DNA of 63,013 bases from Myxococcales bacterium (GTDB lineage: Bacteria > Myxococcota_A > UBA9160 > SMWR01). The stretch's first letter is position 1. Each line of letters starts with the position of its first letter. The DNA lies in the NCBI GenBank assembly GCA_022561775.1, contig JADFQO010000015.1, positions 1 to 63,013 on the forward strand, in the 5' to 3' direction. The position numbers were made by a program, and so were the translations under genes. This document shows, piece by piece, positions 62,292 through 63,013 of the stretch. Below the pieces are notes generated by a model that had not been told where the DNA came from, searched no databases, and saw only the letters and a list, made by a program, of their open reading frames with translations.

Positions 62292-62990
62292 CGGGGACGG
62301 GGACCCGGACGTGCTCTCTGCCTCGGTCTTCGACAGCAAGATCGCCTGGTACGAGAACACGGACGGGGCGGGGGGCTTCGGTCCCCAGCAGGTCATCTCG
62401 ACCCTCGCCAAGGATGCCCGATCGGTCATTGCGGCGGACGTGGACGGCGACGGGGACCTGGACGTGCTCTCCGCCTCGGGCTCTCAGTTCGACAACGAGA
62501 TCGCGTGGTACGAGAACACGGACGGGGTGGGGGGCTTCGGCCCCCAGCAGGTGATCTCGACCCTCGCCGACAGTGCCCAATCCGTCTTTGCGGCGGACCT
62601 GGACGGGGACGGGGACCTGGACGTCCTCTCCGCCTCGTTCGTCGACGACAAGATCGCCTGGTACGAGAACACCGACGGGCTGGGGAGTTTCGGTCCGCAG
62701 CAAATCATAACTACCGAGGCGAACGGCGCCGAGTCCGTCTTCGCAGCTGACCTGGACGGCGACGGAGACGTAGACGTCCTCTCGGCATCCTTGGGGTGGC
62801 CCAACATTCGCTGGTACGAAAACACCGACGGGCTGGGGAGCTTCGGGCCGGCGCAGATCATCGCAAATAACGATGCCCTCTTACCCAAGTCCGTCTGGGC
62901 GGCGGATCTGGACGGAGACGGGGACAATGACGTCCTCTCGGCATCCCATTTTGATGACAGAATCGCGTGGTACGAGAATACCGACGGGCA
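62279..62990 (+). repeat. About five tandem FG-GAP coding repeats (153-159 bp)
   Basis: Each unit contains GCGGCGGAC...GACGGGGAC and the codons for IAWYEN. Unit lengths vary by a few codons (about 153 and 159 bases). Confidence 0.75.
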
Positions 62991-63013
62991 AGTACGGAAG
63001 TGCACACGTCAGA
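62290..63013 (+). pseudogene. Out-of-frame continuation: FG-GAP repeats to the window end
   Basis: Read from 62290 the sequence encodes DGDGDPDVLSASVFDSKIAW followed by YENTDG, then further units with DVLSAS, IAWYENTDG and FGPQQVIS spaced about 51-53 residues. This is clearly the 3' continuation of the previous gene after a 1-base insertion. The last unit breaks off at 62990 in non-homologous sequence, and no stop is reached. Confidence 0.8.
62991..63013 (+). other. Adapter-like sequence at the window end
   Basis: The last 23 bases match the common Illumina TruSeq adapter start at 19 of 23 positions, including intact blocks CGGAAG and GCACACGTC; all four differences swap A and T. The FG-GAP reading frame loses its repeat pattern exactly here. 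Probably non-genomic. Confidence 0.5.

Noticed and set aside
36817..63013. Integrase, transposase or repeated ssrA 3' end that would prove an island
   Set aside because: None was found by reading the region, so the island idea is kept only as a hypothesis.
1..63013. tRNA or rRNA genes other than tmRNA
   Set aside because: No cloverleaf with an encoded or expected CCA end was seen in the intergenic regions; the only tRNA-like structure is in ssrA.

Overview
The window is GC-rich bacterial DNA with dense, mostly intact genes. The content suggests a deltaproteobacterium-like lineage (Myxococcota, Desulfobacterota or a related uncultured phylum): a true RpoH, a bactofilin, FHA plus DUF4388 domains, TPR lipoproteins, a GldA/GldF/GldG-type ABC system, a Tol system, and secreted proteins rich in FG-GAP, RCC1, thrombospondin type 3 and dockerin-like repeats. 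This is inferred from gene content; no marker phylogeny was possible. Both ends look imperfect. The first 0.8 kb joins pieces of unrelated genes, and the last 23 bases resemble a sequencing adapter, so this is probably a whole assembled contig.

Layout. (1) 1-1439: fragments of nuoF and nuoE on the minus strand, then an in-frame join of an acyl-CoA dehydrogenase start to the C-terminal part of DXS. (2) 1436-8810: tlyA, an A-type Fe-S carrier, cysteine desulfurase, cysC, two lipoproteins (TPR and LolB-like), a serine hydrolase and a small hypothetical. (3) 8933-14139: a promoter and a four-gene ABC/GldG/DUF4340 operon, then a DUF411 lipoprotein. (4) 14162-25713: holB-metG-tatD, a rhomboid protease, bactofilin, a histone H1-like protein fused to an EF-Tu-type barrel, a MoaD-MoaE fusion, DUF2231, MogA/MoaB, a gluzincin peptidase, FHA-DUF4388, acylphosphatase, rpoH and a cytochrome c. 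(5) 25780-33705: pepA diverging from tolQ-tolR-tolA-tolB-cpoB (no pal), then a DksA-like gene, tsaD and rsmA, overlapping at NTGA junctions. (6) 34047-36817: panB, panC, smpB and ssrA (tmRNA).

(7) From the 3' end of ssrA to the end of the window the character changes to accessory and envelope/secretion genes: an FG-GAP repeat protein with a frameshift, a membrane protein, a methyltransferase, an alcohol dehydrogenase, a PhyH-family dioxygenase and a ferric-reductase-like membrane protein. Next is a tight minus-strand cluster of an RCC1/TSP3 exoprotein, a TPS-domain (filamentous haemagglutinin type) exoprotein, a PEP-CTERM-like protein, a TPR-CHAT protease, a CHASE2-adenylate/guanylate cyclase and two DUF928 proteins. 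Last come two plus-strand exoproteins (LamG/BNR/dockerin-like and DUF4082-like/FG-GAP), the second frameshifted and running off the end.

The most interesting system is the 42908-52078 cluster. It combines a secreted TPS adhesin, a caspase-like CHAT protease, a membrane CHASE2 cyclase and paired DUF928 envelope proteins in translationally coupled order. From general knowledge this combination is mainly seen in cyanobacteria, and no function has been established for it as a unit.
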